NCBI GenBank assembly: GCA_001412425.1
Contig: LKUH01000013.1
Span: forward strand, 1-7,193
DNA: 7,193 nucleotides
DNA from: Candidatus Cloacimonas sp. SDB
GTDB taxonomy: Bacteria > Cloacimonadota > Cloacimonadia > Cloacimonadales > TCS61
Direction: 5' to 3'
The number at the start of each line of letters is the position of its first letter. The first letter of the stretch is position 1. A program made the translations under genes and the position numbers. Positions 1 to 7,169 of the stretch are shown in pieces. The notes under the pieces were generated by a model, which ran no database searches, was not told the DNA's origin, and saw only the letters and a list, made by a program, of their open reading frames with translations.

Positions 1-48
1 AAGAAGATCTTTTCAAATTCTATAGTAGTTTTTTTTGAATGCGGTTAT

Positions 49-279
49 TCAGTTCCAGCTCATCAGATATTGCAGCAGTTTTTTTACCGAACCTAAGTAT
101 TCAGGTGTAACATCAATCTGCAGAAAGGGTTCATTTTTTTTAATTGTAGTATAATTACACCAGCCTTCGAAGGATTCGATAATGTAGCCAAAATACACAA
201 GCTCTTTTGCCTTAATTTTCAGAATGATCCTGCTTGTGTTATCAGGCAGGATCTCTTCTGAAACTATATTTATATCCAT
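49..279 (-). CDS. Small conserved protein, DUF4911-like
   Basis: This is a 76-residue cytoplasmic protein with no signal peptide and no membrane segment. By eye it reads as beta (about 14-24), helix (25-38), beta (40-47), beta (51-57), helix (58-73), a compact alpha/beta arrangement like half of a ferredoxin-like fold. The size and the pattern 'helix with YFGYIIESFEGW, then a beta hairpin, then a Leu-rich C-terminal helix' recall the uncharacterised DUF4911 family, whose members are about 70-80 residues. I assign it from memory of that pattern, not from a search. Its ATG directly follows the lon stop codon (TAG then ATG, no gap), and the end of lon shows no Shine-Dalgarno. Translation therefore probably depends on ribosomes finishing lon. 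There is no other Met further in, so this start is the only sensible one. Function is unknown; a role linked to Lon is only a guess from position. Confidence 0.72.
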   Translation of the reverse strand: MDINIVSEEILPDNTSRIILKIKAKELVYFGYIIESFEGWCNYTTIKKNEPFLQIDVTPEYLGSVKKLLQYLMSWN

Positions 280-282
280 CTA
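277..282 (-). promoter_or_regulatory. lon stop / small-gene start junction (probable translational coupling)
   Basis: The lon TAG (282-280) is followed at once by the ATG (279-277) of the small gene. The roughly 18 bases before the ATG, inside the end of lon, read as A/T-rich coding sequence with GCACTC and no purine-rich Shine-Dalgarno. Termination-reinitiation by the same ribosome is the simplest explanation. It is inferred from the layout and not demonstrated. Confidence 0.5.
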
Positions 283-2616
283 ATTTATGAGTGCAATTTT
301 AAGGACTTCATCCAGTTTATTCACAAAGATAATGTTAAGATCTTTTTTTATCTCATTCTGGATTTCAGTTAAGTTAGGTTCATTCTTTTTAGGAATAATA
401 ACATTGTTGATTCTGGCTCGTTTAGCAGCAATCAGTTTTTCAGCCAAACCTCCGATGGGAAGCACATTTCCGCTAAGTGTAAGTTCCCCCGTCATGGCCA
501 GATCTCCTTTGATTTTTTTCCCTGACAGAATTGAGACGATAGCTGTTACAATTGTTATTCCAGCACTGGGTCCATCTTTTGGAATAGCTCCTTCTGGAAT
601 ATGAAGATGGAGATCATACTTTTTATAAAAATCTTCTTCAATGCCGTATTTCTCAGCATTTATTCGGGCATAGCTGTAGGCAGCTTTAGCAGATTCCTGC
701 ATAACATCGCCCAATTGTCCGGTAAGTTTGAGTTTTCCTTCACCTTTCATTTTTACTACTTCGATCTGCAGAGTCTCTCCGCCATATGCTGTCCAGGCAA
801 GACCAGTTACAACGCCTACAGCATTTTTTCTATTAACTTCAGAGTACAGGTGTTTGGGGATACCCAGATATTTTTCCAGATCCTGGGATTTAATGGTGAT
901 ATTTTTGGTTTTATTTCCTTCCACAAATTCTTTAGCAACTTTTCTCAGGATCTTGGCGATCTGTCTTTCCAGCTCTCTAACTCCTGCTTCTCTGGTATAA
1001 AGTTCAATGATTTTCTGAATTGCGGTTTTATTGTATTTAATATTGACCTGACCTGCAATATCATGTTCACTGATAACTTTTGGTACCAGGTGTTTAACCG
1101 CGATATTCATTTTTTCAAAGGCTGTATAGCCGGGAAGTTCAATTATTTCCATTCTATCCAGCAGAGGACGTGGTACTGAAGTTAACGTATTAGCAGTAGT
1201 AATAAATATAACCTGAGACAGGTCATAACTGAAATCCAGATAGTGATCGCGGAAGGAGTTATTCTGTTCAGGATCAAGCACTTCCAGCAGAGCGGAGGCA
1301 GGATCTCCTCTGAAATCCATACTCATTTTATCAACTTCATCCATCATTATCAGCGGGTTTTTGGTGCCAGCTTTTTTCATGCTTTGAATAATTACACCTG
1401 GCAGTGCACCAACATATGTGCGCCTATGGCCACGAATCTCTGCTTCATCTCTTACTCCACCCAACGACAGGCGTACAAATTTTCTATTCATAGCTCTGGC
1501 AATAGATTTACCCAGGGAAGTTTTACCAACACCTGGAGGGCCAACAAAACACAGGATCTGACCTTTTACTTTATTTGCCAATTTAACAATCGCCATATAT
1601 TCAAGAATTCTCTCTTTAACCTTGATCAATCCATAATGATCATCATCCAGGATTTTCTGTGCACCTTTAAGGCTGAATTTCTGCATTACTGGATCTTCCC
1701 AGGGGAGATCGTAGATCCAATTGAGGTAAGTATGAATTACGGAATATTCAGGAGAATAATGATTCATCCGACCAAGCTTATTCAACTCTTCTTCAGCTTT
1801 TTTACGTGCTTCCGGGCTCAGATTGAGTTTATTAAATTTCTCTTTGAATTCCAGATATTCTGTTTTTTCTTCTTTCGTTATTCCAAGTTCCTTATTGATT
1901 GCTTTCAGTTGCTCCGTAAGGTAATACTCTCGCTGCATTTTATTAAGCTTATCTTTCACTGATCCATCAATTTTATTTTCCAGTCTTAAAATCTGTATTT
2001 CCTTATTTGTAATAGTGAACAATCTGTTCATAGATTCAAATAGATCATCAAGTTCAAATAGCTTCTGTTTCTTTCTGACATCTATCTGGATATTAGCCAA
2101 GGCAAAGTAAAAAAACTCTTCCGGCTTGGAAGAATCGTGCAGCGGGAAGAGAGATTCCTCCGGAATGGACTTATTTAGCTTAACATACTGGGAAAATGCC
2201 TTTTTCAAAGAACGCTGCAGTGCTTCAAACTCAACAACGGTTTTTTTCTGAATCTTATCAATTTTCTGGAAAGTACCTTCCAGATGAGATTTTATCTTAT
2301 AATATCTGGTGACAATAATCCTGTTGTCACCTTCAATTAATAGTCTCATTGTACCGTCAGGCAGTTTTAGAACCTGCAGAATTGTACATAAAGTGCCAAA
2401 ACGGTAAAGGTCTTTAGCCTTCGGGTCGGTGTCGGAATCTGCATTATTCTTCTGCGTAATACAGATGATCCTCTTATTTTTTACCAGGGCTTTTTCAGCT
2501 GCCATGATCGAAGCAGGTCTTCCAACCAATAATGGTGTTATTGTACTTGGTACAACAATCGTATTACGAAGTGGAATAACTGGATAAATTTCTGATATCT
2601 TCACTTTTTTTGTCAT
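280..2616 (-). CDS. lon: ATP-dependent Lon protease (LonA type)
   Basis: Cytoplasmic AAA+ serine protease that unfolds and degrades misfolded and selected regulatory proteins; the family works as a hexamer. At 778 residues it is about the length of E. coli Lon (784). Order of domains: N-terminal substrate-binding domain (about 8-205, starting with PVIPLRNTIVVP), helical/coiled-coil linker (about 205-300), AAA+ module, and C-terminal protease domain (about 590-775). Visible residues: Walker A GPPGVGKT at 359-366, Walker B with D426-E427, sensor-1 N476 in TTAN, arginine finger R488 in LLDR, and sensor-2 R547 in GVREL. The catalytic dyad is Ser684 in KDGPSAG and Lys727 in GGLAEK, 43 residues apart as in E. 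coli. No key residue is missing and there is no LonB-type membrane segment. The ATG is preceded by AGAGGA at a short spacing. No CIRCE-like heat-shock operator is visible in the 61-base upstream gap. Confidence 0.98.
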   Translation of the reverse strand: MTKKVKISEIYPVIPLRNTIVVPSTITPLLVGRPASIMAAEKALVKNKRIICITQKNNADSDTDPKAKDLYRFGTLCTILQVLKLPDGTMRLLIEGDNRIIVTRYYKIKSHLEGTFQKIDKIQKKTVVEFEALQRSLKKAFSQYVKLNKSIPEESLFPLHDSSKPEEFFYFALANIQIDVRKKQKLFELDDLFESMNRLFTITNKEIQILRLENKIDGSVKDKLNKMQREYYLTEQLKAINKELGITKEEKTEYLEFKEKFNKLNLSPEARKKAEEELNKLGRMNHYSPEYSVIHTYLNWIYDLPWEDPVMQKFSLKGAQKILDDDHYGLIKVKERILEYMAIVKLANKVKGQILCFVGPPGVGKTSLGKSIARAMNRKFVRLSLGGVRDEAEIRGHRRTYVGALPGVIIQSMKKAGTKNPLIMMDEVDKMSMDFRGDPASALLEVLDPEQNNSFRDHYLDFSYDLSQVIFITTANTLTSVPRPLLDRMEIIELPGYTAFEKMNIAVKHLVPKVISEHDIAGQVNIKYNKTAIQKIIELYTREAGVRELERQIAKILRKVAKEFVEGNKTKNITIKSQDLEKYLGIPKHLYSEVNRKNAVGVVTGLAWTAYGGETLQIEVVKMKGEGKLKLTGQLGDVMQESAKAAYSYARINAEKYGIEEDFYKKYDLHLHIPEGAIPKDGPSAGITIVTAIVSILSGKKIKGDLAMTGELTLSGNVLPIGGLAEKLIAAKRARINNVIIPKKNEPNLTEIQNEIKKDLNIIFVNKLDEVLKIALIN

Positions 2617-2619
2617 AAT

Positions 2620-2625
2620 TCCTCT
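2620..2625 (-). promoter_or_regulatory. Ribosome binding site of lon
   Basis: AGAGGA lies three bases before the lon ATG (AGAGGAATTATG); counted from AGAGG the gap is four bases. The spacing is short, but this is the only purine-rich site upstream. It fixes the start at the Met that precedes the conserved PVIPLRN segment. The rest of the 61-base gap back to the patatin stop is almost pure A/T. I could not pick a convincing promoter or terminator in it. Confidence 0.6.
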
Positions 2626-2677
2626 AATCTATTTTATTTTAAAAATTAATTATTTATTATTAGTAAGCCACTAGAAA

Positions 2678-4807
2678 TCAATGTCTGGAAAATTCGAAGA
2701 AATCCCATTCATAACCAAAAGAAAAATATAGATAACTTTCCAGATCTTCATCCAGGGCTGCTGCAAATCTAATTGGACCCCAAGCAGCATTGTAACCAAT
2801 ATTGATTCCTGCGCCATGATAAATACTGTTTTCGGGTAACCAGACATCCGAATCACCCAAAGTGAGAACATTATACTGCAGATCGGAATATAACTCCCTG
2901 TAGAGACGAAACCTGAGACATAATGTATTTATCTTATAGATTGGAGCGCTCATTTCATTATAATTCAATCCCAGAAAACTATCAATTCCACCGATCAGGA
3001 AAGGGTCGAACTGAACATCATCACTATCGAAATAAGAACCATACTCAAATTGATATTTAAAAGATAAGTTTTCCCCAAGAGGAAGGATCAGCTTTAATTT
3101 AGAAGAGAACTTATTATAACTTACATCGCTGTAATACTCTCTATGAGCCTTACTGATCTTAGCCAGAATCTGAGAGCCTCTCATGGGAAACATAAAATCA
3201 TCCAGATTTTCATGATAAAGCTTAAAACCAAGTCCGGAGGATCTGAATTTTTTTTCTTCAAATTCGGCGATATCACGATACATCTCCGTATCATAAGTGA
3301 AGGCAAAAAATTCCGCATTAACAGCATACTGGGCGAAAAAACCTATTCCTCCGGTAATCCCTTTCTGTCGGGATTTGACACTATTCACTTTTTCGTGATT
3401 TTCATTATAGGAAAATAACCTGTGTTCCCGAAAATGAGGGAATAGTCTGAAATATACTCCCATTGTCCTGCCAAAATTCTTCACATAATCAAGGTCTACT
3501 TCAGTGATATTTCCCAATTGTAAGTTGAATAAGAGCTTCGAGTTCCTTTGAATGTAGTTATTTAATTCCAATATAATACCGGCAACGAACTGATTACGAT
3601 CGTTATAGGTGTAATTTATTCCTAATTTTTTTCTGTTTCTTTCTTTAAGCTTAACAATCAGCTTTTTCCCATCAGTTTGTTCCTCAAATCTGGGATAAAT
3701 ATAATCAAATAATTCTACATTATAGGCTCTTTCGAAAGCGGCTAAAATCTGCTTTTTAGAATATCCAACACCTTCTTCCAATCCAAGAAAACGTTTAATT
3801 TTAGAACTGCTCAAATTCTCATTTCCAGTTATGGTGATCTTATTCAGAAAAACATAATCTGGTTCAGAAGGCTTATTTTTGATTTCATCCCCTCTTAAAG
3901 GCAGTTCAACTTTTTTTAGAATTTTACGGGCAGCTATTTCACCCTGTTCAATAATTTCACTTTTCTGATCGAATGATAAGTTAGAGAAATCTTCCAGGGC
4001 CGGGTCTATCAAAATATTGCATTTTGCTTTTGATTCTTCAACATTTTCATTGATTTTAAAATTCACGGTCTGATCCAGAATATCAATTAATGTTATCAGT
4101 TCGTCCTGCTCTTTTAAACCTGAAGTAACCTGCACACCTATAATATAATCTGCTCCCATATTCGATACAATTTCCACTGGAAAATTTGCGTTAATCCCAC
4201 CATCGATGTAAAATTTATTCTCAATTTCAAAAGGTTCCAGAAAGGTTGGAAATGATATGGATGCCCTGATTGCTTCATGTAATGAACCGGAATCAAATAC
4301 TTTCAATTCACCGCTTAATACATCTGTTGCTGTACATCGAAAGGGAATCAAAAATTCATCAAAATCAGCAATATCAGCAGCAGAGAAAGTAAGATCGAAT
4401 AATTTATTCACCAGCGTATTACCAGATGAAAATCCCCTGGGTAACATTGGACTGAAGTTTTCTGCTAAATAAAAATTAAAATTAGCATAGGGTTTCCATC
4501 TTTTCTGTCCGATATAAACATCTTCTCTATCCACTTTATCATCCAGCAGATCTCTCCAGTTAAGCTCCAGTATTATATTTTCGATTTCTGCTCCGGTATA
4601 ACCTATAGCATACAACGCACCTATTACTGCACCAATACTGGTTCCGGCTATGTAATCAATTTTAATGTTCATTTCATCGATAGCCTTTAATACTCCAACA
4701 TGGGCAAAACCTCTGGCACCACCTCCGCTTAAAGCCAGTCCTACTTTCTCAGTTGTCGAAAGTTGTACAAAAATAAATAGGATTACCAGTATTAATATTT
4801 TTTTCAT
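2678..4807 (-). CDS. Patatin-like phospholipase with POTRA and outer-membrane beta-barrel (type Vd autotransporter, PlpD/FplA-like)
   Basis: Predicted exported lipid hydrolase carried by its own outer-membrane barrel. Residues 1 to about 18 form a signal peptide (MKK, then a run of I/L/V/F, no lipobox Cys). The patatin domain spans about 21-300: oxyanion motif GGGARG at 28-33, nucleophile Ser57 in GTSIG (55-59), and dyad Asp202 in DGG (202-204). A single POTRA-like domain follows (about 318-390), starting with VFLNKITITGNENLS. From about 395 to the end, alternating beta strands form an Omp85/BamA-type barrel, with FPMRG at 540-544 and the loop-6 region IGGIDSFLG at 605-613. The length (709) and domain order match type Vd proteins such as Pseudomonas PlpD and Fusobacterium FplA, which hydrolyse phospholipids. 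Oddities: the loop-6 RG(F/Y) arginine is replaced by Leu612, and the protein ends FEFSRH rather than on an aromatic residue. No Shine-Dalgarno precedes the ATG; the start is chosen because the signal peptide begins there and no in-frame ATG lies just upstream. Whether the patatin domain faces outside or the periplasm, and its lipid substrate, are unknown. Confidence 0.93.
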   Translation of the reverse strand: MKKILILVILFIFVQLSTTEKVGLALSGGGARGFAHVGVLKAIDEMNIKIDYIAGTSIGAVIGALYAIGYTGAEIENIILELNWRDLLDDKVDREDVYIGQKRWKPYANFNFYLAENFSPMLPRGFSSGNTLVNKLFDLTFSAADIADFDEFLIPFRCTATDVLSGELKVFDSGSLHEAIRASISFPTFLEPFEIENKFYIDGGINANFPVEIVSNMGADYIIGVQVTSGLKEQDELITLIDILDQTVNFKINENVEESKAKCNILIDPALEDFSNLSFDQKSEIIEQGEIAARKILKKVELPLRGDEIKNKPSEPDYVFLNKITITGNENLSSSKIKRFLGLEEGVGYSKKQILAAFERAYNVELFDYIYPRFEEQTDGKKLIVKLKERNRKKLGINYTYNDRNQFVAGIILELNNYIQRNSKLLFNLQLGNITEVDLDYVKNFGRTMGVYFRLFPHFREHRLFSYNENHEKVNSVKSRQKGITGGIGFFAQYAVNAEFFAFTYDTEMYRDIAEFEEKKFRSSGLGFKLYHENLDDFMFPMRGSQILAKISKAHREYYSDVSYNKFSSKLKLILPLGENLSFKYQFEYGSYFDSDDVQFDPFLIGGIDSFLGLNYNEMSAPIYKINTLCLRFRLYRELYSDLQYNVLTLGDSDVWLPENSIYHGAGINIGYNAAWGPIRFAAALDEDLESYLYFSFGYEWDFFEFSRH

Positions 4808-4819
4808 ATAAAACCAAGA

Positions 4820-4855
4820 AAGACGAAGCCTACAACTTCGTCTTCCCTTTTTTTT
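4820..4855. terminator. Hairpin with T8 run between hppA and the patatin gene (terminator or 5'-UTR structure)
   Basis: A perfect 9-bp inverted repeat has arms AAGACGAAG (4820-4828) and CTTCGTCTT (4836-4844) around the 7-base loop 4829-4835. On the plus strand it is followed by CCC and T8 (4848-4855), a textbook intrinsic terminator, yet no plus-strand gene ends here. On the minus strand, where the genes run, it is preceded by A8 and GGG and followed by TCTTGGTTTTAT, a weaker U-rich tail. The stem ends 12 bases before the patatin ATG and occupies the place of its ribosome binding site. It may end hppA transcripts, act in both directions, or fold in the leader of the patatin message. The inverted repeat is certain; its role is inferred. 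Confidence 0.55.
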
Positions 4856-4885
4856 AAAATTATTCTATTTAACGTTATAGGCCAA

Positions 4886-7156
4886 TTATCTATCGGGCAT
4901 TTCAGTGTTGATGATCTCCGTTTTAGGAGTTTCCATTTTTTTGCTGTACAAAGCTTCTATCCTGGGAGAATAAGCAACTATTAAACCTGCAAAAACGATA
5001 CTGACCATACTCATTAATTTGATCAAAATGTTAATAGATGGACCCGCAGTATCTTTGAAGGGATCACCGACTGTATCGCCAACAACAGTAGCTTTATGAG
5101 TATCTGATCCTTTCCCCCCAAAAGCACCAGTTTCTACGAATTTCTTAGCATTATCCCAGGCTCCCCCTGCATTGTTCATCATAATTGCAATGGTAAATCC
5201 GGTTGAAAGTCCACCTGCCAGTAACCCTAAAACACCAGCAACTCCCATTAATAAACCTACTATTATCGGTGTAAGAATACCCAATAATGCCGGTGCCACC
5301 ATTTCCTTCTGGGCTCCTACTGTTGAGATGTGTACACATTTAGCATATTCAGGTTCTGAAGTACCTTCCAAAATTCCGGGAATTTCCTTAAACTGTCTTC
5401 TTACCTCTGCCACCATATCTCCTGCAGCTCTTCCCACTGCTTTCATGGTTAAAGCAGCAAACACAAATGTTACCATAGCTCCTACAAAGAGCCCAATCAG
5501 AAATTTCGGATTCATTAAATTGATATTATAATAATTCACAAAATCTGCGATAGTAGCTTCCCTGATAGAAACTGTTCTGACTATTTCTCCGGCAAATTCA
5601 ATATTCATTATCTTATGACCGGCATAAACCAGACCTACCCTAACTTCTTCCAGATAGGCTGCCAGCAGAGCCATTGCTGTTAATGCTGCTGAACCGATAG
5701 CAAAGCCTTTACCAGTAGCAGCAGTTGTGTTACCAACGCTGTCCAGCGCATCTGTTCTGTTTCTAACTTCCTTAGGAAGTTTAGACATCTCTGCGTTACC
5801 ACCGGCATTATCGGCAATAGGTCCAAAAGCATCCATTGCCAGAGTAACACCAAGAGTAGCCAGCATGCCGACGGCTGCAAAACCAATTCCATACAATCCC
5901 ATCTCAGGATAGGTAAAACCTTTGCTGAAACTAAAAGCTGCCATAATACCTATAGAAATTATGATTACCGGAGCTGCTGTTGATTTCATACCCACAGCTA
6001 AACCATCAATTATAACTGTAGCGGGACCGAATTCCCCCTGTTCCGCTATCCCTCGAGTAGGTTTATAAGCAAAAGAAGTAGATCTTTCGGTGGAATATCC
6101 AATCAAAATCCCTGCCAGAAGCCCGGTTATACTTGCCAGAAAAACACCCAGAGAATATTCTGGAGGAAGCATGAATTTTGTAATAAAAAAAGCAACGATA
6201 GCTATCAAAATTGAACTGCCGTAAACTCCCTTGTTCATAGCTAACATCAACTCTTTGGTGCCGGCATCTTCTTTTGTTGAAACCATATAGATTCCCAGAA
6301 TGGAGAGAAATGCTCCGATTCCGGCCAGAACCATGGGTGCTGTAACAAATTTTATGGCCCAGGCAGAATCATGACCAAAGATCTGAGTTACGGCAGCCAT
6401 ACCTAATGCTGCTGTTGCCAGAATTGAGCCAGCATAAGATTCATACAGATCGGCACCCATACCGGCAACATCACCAACATTATCACCAACATTATCTGCA
6501 ATAGTAGCAGGATTTCTGGGATCATCTTCCGGAATCCCCGCTTCAACTTTACCCACAAGATCGGCTCCGACATCAGCGGCCTTGGTATAAATACCACCAC
6601 CGAGCCTGGCGAAAAGTGCCTGCGTTGATGCACCCATTCCAAAACTCAACATAATAACGGTTATCTCATGTAAAGGTATTCTAAAATGATTTAAAATATA
6701 GAACCAGGCTGAAATATCAATCAGAGCAAGGCCTACTACTACCAGCCCCATAACCCCACCGGCACGGAAGGCGACCTTAAGTCCTTTATTCAGACTTTTC
6801 TGTGCTCCTGCTGCTGTTCTGTTGGAAGCTAATGTTGCTGTGTTCATTCCGATCCAACCAGCTAGACCGCTGAAGAATCCACCGGTAAGGAAAGCCCAGG
6901 GAATTAACCAATGCAGTACATGCAGAACATGAGCCATGATATTAAAAAGAATGACAGCACAAATAAAAAATATTCCAACTCCTTTGTACTGTTGTCTTAA
7001 ATAGGCAAATGCTCCATCTCTAACATGCTTAGCGATCTTCTGCATGTCAGCTGTTCCGGGATCGCTTCTTTTTACCTCAAAATAAAAAATAATTGCAAAA
7101 ATAAGAGCAGTGATCGCCCCTAAAGGTACTATTACCCAAATCGTCGGAATAATCAT
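4886..7156 (-). CDS. hppA: Membrane-bound ion-translocating pyrophosphatase (K+-dependent; Na+- or Na+/H+-pumping type)
   Basis: Integral inner-membrane enzyme that hydrolyses pyrophosphate and uses the energy to pump Na+ and/or H+ out of the cytoplasm; the family is a homodimer with about 16 helices per subunit. At 756 residues it is somewhat longer than the Thermotoga enzyme (726). Substrate and Mg2+ motifs are complete: 195-229 (D195, D199, K203, D221, D225, D229), 442-456 (D442, D449, N450, E456), D668-K671-K672, and 694-702 (D694, D698, K701, D702). K+ dependence is indicated by GNTTAATGKG: Ala479 and Gly482 stand where K+-independent enzymes have Lys and Thr. The gating glutamate is E239 in DLYES, the position used by Na+-pumping members. 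T91, F95, D147 and M174 resemble the signature reported for Bacteroides Na+,H+-PPases. There is a long loop at about 508-550 and a hydrophilic tail of about 27 residues. The start is supported by a perfect AGGAGG seven bases upstream. Confidence 0.97.
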   Translation of the reverse strand: MIIPTIWVIVPLGAITALIFAIIFYFEVKRSDPGTADMQKIAKHVRDGAFAYLRQQYKGVGIFFICAVILFNIMAHVLHVLHWLIPWAFLTGGFFSGLAGWIGMNTATLASNRTAAGAQKSLNKGLKVAFRAGGVMGLVVVGLALIDISAWFYILNHFRIPLHEITVIMLSFGMGASTQALFARLGGGIYTKAADVGADLVGKVEAGIPEDDPRNPATIADNVGDNVGDVAGMGADLYESYAGSILATAALGMAAVTQIFGHDSAWAIKFVTAPMVLAGIGAFLSILGIYMVSTKEDAGTKELMLAMNKGVYGSSILIAIVAFFITKFMLPPEYSLGVFLASITGLLAGILIGYSTERSTSFAYKPTRGIAEQGEFGPATVIIDGLAVGMKSTAAPVIIISIGIMAAFSFSKGFTYPEMGLYGIGFAAVGMLATLGVTLAMDAFGPIADNAGGNAEMSKLPKEVRNRTDALDSVGNTTAATGKGFAIGSAALTAMALLAAYLEEVRVGLVYAGHKIMNIEFAGEIVRTVSIREATIADFVNYYNINLMNPKFLIGLFVGAMVTFVFAALTMKAVGRAAGDMVAEVRRQFKEIPGILEGTSEPEYAKCVHISTVGAQKEMVAPALLGILTPIIVGLLMGVAGVLGLLAGGLSTGFTIAIMMNNAGGAWDNAKKFVETGAFGGKGSDTHKATVVGDTVGDPFKDTAGPSINILIKLMSMVSIVFAGLIVAYSPRIEALYSKKMETPKTEIINTEMPDR

Positions 7157-7163
7157 TCATCAT

Positions 7164-7169
7164 CCTCCT
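7164..7169 (-). promoter_or_regulatory. Ribosome binding site of hppA, deciding between clustered ATGs
   Basis: A perfect AGGAGG lies seven bases before the hppA ATG at 7156-7154. Two further ATGs (7163-7161 and 7160-7158) sit between it and the real start, in another frame, giving AGGAGGATGATGAATG. The first touches the Shine-Dalgarno and the second is only three bases away, so both are poorly placed. Only the third opens the pyrophosphatase frame. The remaining leader up to the window edge (7170-7193) is A/T-rich with no clear promoter. Confidence 0.8.

Noticed and set aside
1..48. Possible start of a further gene on the minus strand, such as a TTG near the left edge or the frame open to the edge
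   Set aside because: There is no ATG or GTG, no Shine-Dalgarno, and fewer than 16 codons are visible. Nothing can be supported.
36..51. Inverted repeat TGAAT/ATTCA after the small gene, considered as a terminator
   Set aside because: The stem is only 5 bp with a 6-base loop. On the gene strand it is followed by A8, not T's. It also overlaps the stop codon, and chance occurrence is likely.
286..300. GAGTGC near the end of lon, considered as a half CIRCE heat-shock operator
   Set aside because: Only one degenerate half is present. It lies inside the lon coding region encoding conserved C-terminal residues, and no inverted partner is found.
1243..1962. Long plus-strand open frame (239 codons) opposite lon, along with others at 287-604 and 601-1179
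   Set aside because: They lie wholly antisense to the fully conserved lon. Their translations are rich in F, I, H and S, show no recognisable motif, and have no ribosome binding site. They are frame shadows of the real gene.
2661..2673. Small hairpin (TAGT/ACTA) after the patatin stop, considered as a terminator before lon
   Set aside because: The stem is only 4 bp with no useful GC content, and the flanking sequence is mixed A/T rather than a clean T-run.
2671..2871. Minus-strand frame overlapping the 3' end of the patatin gene, considered as a frameshifted alternative C-terminus
   Set aside because: The patatin frame continues with beta-barrel-like strands up to its own stop, whereas this frame has no such pattern. 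No frameshift is needed.
4850..4885. Promoter for the patatin gene: TTG near 4885 and TAATTTTA near 4853-4860, loosely like the Bacteroidetes TTTG / TAnnTTTG pattern
   Set aside because: The match is partial and in A/T-rich DNA where such patterns arise by chance. Transcript start mapping would decide it.
6465..6500. Near-perfect 12-base tandem repeat inside hppA
   Set aside because: It encodes the conserved DNVGDNVGD substrate-binding motif found across the family. The repeat reflects protein constraint, not a separate element.
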